A stretch of 64,000 nt of DNA from Cryomorpha sp963836915 (lineage in GTDB: Bacteria; Bacteroidota; Bacteroidia; Flavobacteriales_D; Cryomorphaceae). The notes beneath the pieces were generated by a model that was given only the letters and a program-made list of their open reading frames with translations, was not told the DNA's origin and made no database searches. A program made the position numbers and the translations under genes. This document shows, one piece after another, positions 62,200-64,000 of the stretch (the stretch's first letter is position 1; every line of letters starts with the position of its first letter). The stretch covers positions 248,001-312,000 of the forward strand of contig CAWILH010000002.1 in assembly GCA_963836915.1 (NCBI GenBank), given 5' to 3'.

Positions 62200-63251
62200 T
62201 GGGCACGCGCTATTTTAAATCTGAAGTAGACTTAATTCTGGAAGATGGTGGGCTGCTCAGGCAGCCCACCATTGCATACCATATTTGGGGTACGCCCAAT
62301 GCCGATGGTTCAAATCTGGTTTGGGTGTGCCATGCCCTTACAGCAAATTCTGATGTAATGGAATGGTGGCCCGGGCTATTTGGTGATCAAGAACTATTCA
62401 GTCCAGTGACGCATTGCATTGTATGCGCCAATATCCTGGGTTCGCATTATGGCAGTTCAGGCCCCCTTTCGGAAAATCCCGATACCGGATCGTCTTATTT
62501 TTATTCTTTCCCCAAGCTCACGGTGCGCGATTTGGTAAGGGCGCATAAGCTGCTGGCCGGCTACTTGGGTATTTCAAAAATTGGCACATTGATAGGTGGG
62601 TCTTTGGGCGGTCACCAAGCTTTGCAATGGGCTGTAGATGAGCCCGATCGGTTTGAAAAGCTCGTAGTGGTCGCTTCATCGGCGGTGCATTCTCCTTGGG
62701 GCATTGCCTTCAACGAGTCGCAGCGCATGGCCATCGAAGCCGATGGGTCTTGGGGTGAGCTACGCGAAGATGCCGGGCTGGCCGGAATGCGGGCTGCGCG
62801 AAGCATGGCCTTGATTTCGTACCGTAATTATGCGGCTTACGCCAAAACGCAGGAGCGAACCAAAGCCGATGCACGGTGGGAGTGGCGGGCTAAATCTTAC
62901 CAAAAATACCAAGGTGAAAAGCTTGCAAAGCGCTTCAATGCGCTGAGCTATTATTGGTTGAGCCATGCTATGGACAGCCACGATGTGAGCATAGGCCACA
63001 GCAGTATCGAAGCTGCACTGGGCAGGGTAGAAGCCGAGACCTTGGTGATCTCTATTGATTCGGATATCCTTTTCCCACTAGATGATCAGGCTATTATAGC
63101 CCAAGGCATCACGAATGCAAGGCATGAAATAATCCCGTCCGAATTCGGTCATGATGGCTTTTTGATAGAAACCAAAAGCCTTTCCCATGCCATCGGCAAT
63201 TTTGCAAAAGGAGTAGAAAATCAATTATTGAAACAAAAAAATAAAAGATGA
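62199..63251 (+). CDS. metX: Homoserine O-acetyltransferase
   Basis: Acetylates homoserine from acetyl-CoA, giving the substrate of MetY. A 350-residue alpha/beta hydrolase with IAYHIWGTPNADGSNLVWVCHALTANSDV, NILGSHYGSSGPLSENPDTG, the nucleophile elbow GGSLGGHQALQW, the acid in VISIDSDILFPLDDQ and the catalytic His in SEFGHDGFLIE. The usual GGSMGG has Leu for Met, a small change. The ATG at 62199 is used because it forms the TGATG overlap with metY; a TTG one codon earlier is less likely. Its own stop overlaps the hom start (ATGA), so the three genes are coupled. Confidence 0.94.
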   Translation: MGTRYFKSEVDLILEDGGLLRQPTIAYHIWGTPNADGSNLVWVCHALTANSDVMEWWPGLFGDQELFSPVTHCIVCANILGSHYGSSGPLSENPDTGSSYFYSFPKLTVRDLVRAHKLLAGYLGISKIGTLIGGSLGGHQALQWAVDEPDRFEKLVVVASSAVHSPWGIAFNESQRMAIEADGSWGELREDAGLAGMRAARSMALISYRNYAAYAKTQERTKADARWEWRAKSYQKYQGEKLAKRFNALSYYWLSHAMDSHDVSIGHSSIEAALGRVEAETLVISIDSDILFPLDDQAIIAQGITNARHEIIPSEFGHDGFLIETKSLSHAIGNFAKGVENQLLKQKNKR

Positions 63252-64000
63252 AAGAACGAATAGGCCTTATAGGCTTTGGGACGGTAGGAAGTGCGCTCTA
63301 TGCGCAGGTCTCAAGATTGACATCGTATGACCTGGCCGCTGTGGCCGTGAAGCATAAAGCAAAGCATCGCGAACTGCCAGCAGAAATCCTTACGGACGAT
63401 GCAATGGCGGTGGTGGAAGATCCGGCCATTTCGATCATTCTGGAAGCTATAGACCATACCGAAGATGCTTTTGGATATGCCATCGAATCGCTGAAACTGG
63501 GCAAAACCTATATCTCTGCAAGCAAGAAAATGGTAGCCGAGAATATCAAAATATTGCTTCAAGCTGAAGAACGCTATGGTGGAAAACTCTTTTATGAAGC
63601 GGCAGTGGGCGGGGCCATACCCATACTTCGCACGCTGCGGGAACACCTTCAGGCCGAAGAGATCAATGCCATAGAAGGTATCTTAAATGGCACCTGCAAT
63701 TATATCTTGAGCATGATGTGGAAGGAAGAATGGAGCTTTAAAAAGGCGCTCGCCGAAGCCCAAGAACTCGGTTTTGCCGAGAGCGACCCCACCAGCGATA
63801 TAGATGGATTTGATGCCTACTATAAAGCTATTATCTTGGCTTCTACCTGGGCCAAAGGCATTCCTGAGTTTGGCAGGATCATGCGGGAAGGCATTAGTGA
63901 AGTCTCTATTCACGATGTGCTTGCCGCCAAGCAGAAAAACGAAAAGATCAAGCTGGTAGCCAGCATTGAGAAAAACAAGGAAATCTATTCGATAGATATC
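63248..64000 (+). CDS. hom: Homoserine dehydrogenase, N-terminal part (cut by window end)
   Basis: Reduces aspartate semialdehyde to homoserine with NAD(P)H, feeding MetX and threonine synthesis. The visible 251 residues are open to the window end: Rossmann motif IGLIGFGTVGSALY, YISASKKMVAEN, the family signature FYEAAVGGAIPILRTLRE, and EGILNGTCNYILSMMW followed by ESDPTSDIDGFDAYYKAIIL. No aspartokinase domain precedes it, so it is a single-function enzyme at the N-terminus. It overlaps metX by 4 bases (ATGA). The order metY-metX-hom is typical of Flavobacteriia and places the whole homoserine-to-homocysteine route under the leader attenuator. Confidence 0.94.
   Translation, partial: MKERIGLIGFGTVGSALYAQVSRLTSYDLAAVAVKHKAKHRELPAEILTDDAMAVVEDPAISIILEAIDHTEDAFGYAIESLKLGKTYISASKKMVAENIKILLQAEERYGGKLFYEAAVGGAIPILRTLREHLQAEEINAIEGILNGTCNYILSMMWKEEWSFKKALAEAQELGFAESDPTSDIDGFDAYYKAIILASTWAKGIPEFGRIMREGISEVSIHDVLAAKQKNEKIKLVASIEKNKEIYSIDI

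Noticed and set aside
1..64000. tRNA, rRNA or CRISPR arrays
   Set aside because: No cloverleaf-like clusters ending in CCA context, no rRNA landmarks, and no short regularly spaced direct repeats were seen on reading both strands.

Overview
The window looks like chromosomal DNA of a member of the Bacteroidota, most likely Flavobacteriales (family not resolvable from sequence alone). The reasons are: several secreted proteins with type IX secretion (T9SS) C-terminal sorting domains and SprB-type repeats; the Bacteroidota promoter box TAnnTTTG in front of many genes, often directly abutting the start codon; few strong Shine-Dalgarno sites; and the metY-metX-hom gene order. I saw no rRNA, tRNA, CRISPR array or transposase.

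Layout. 1-5341 (minus): a giant SprB-repeat surface protein, cut by one in-frame TGA where the repeats have a conserved Trp, and running off the left edge. 6060-10321 (plus): guaA, a LysM/periplasmic-binding protein and hemF, tightly packed. 10311-17520: three T9SS cargo genes; a BNR/sialidase-like gene with four frameshifts, an intact 1093-residue surface protein, and an M1 aminopeptidase with one frameshift. 17649-23248: Na+/solute symporter, AsmA-like protein, fatty acid desaturase, LRR protein, SnoaL-like protein.

23326-43032 is the accessory and stress region: a PLD nuclease plus SF1 helicase pair (defence-like), a ParE/RelE toxin-antitoxin pair, and an XRE/S24-like regulator facing a membrane-stress operon (YbjN-like, PspA, YqiJ/NfeD-like, flotillin, a very large MoxR-type ATPase, TerB-like). 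Between flotillin and the ATPase sits an AT-rich insertion (about 32.4-37.65 kb). It carries a chain of seven overlapping ORFs: one RhuM-PLD protein, two ORF6N-PLD paralogues, a self-inhibited class III Fic enzyme, and three proteins I do not recognise. This chain is the best candidate here for an undescribed conflict system.

43154-64000 is mostly core metabolism and signalling: DinB-like and Crp/Fnr proteins, the methylcitrate cycle (prpD-prpB-prpC), a cNMP-binding histidine kinase with a receiver-thioredoxin-reductase-like fusion, a second TerB-like protein, another Crp regulator, envelope proteins, a self-regulating-looking cytosine-5 methyltransferase with Vsr and no visible restriction enzyme, thiolase, lipoproteins, and finally metY-metX-hom.

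In front of metY is a 30-codon leader ORF with eight consecutive Cys/Met codons, followed by a 14-bp-stem terminator. This is a textbook arrangement for attenuation by sulfur amino acid supply and is the clearest regulatory find of the window.
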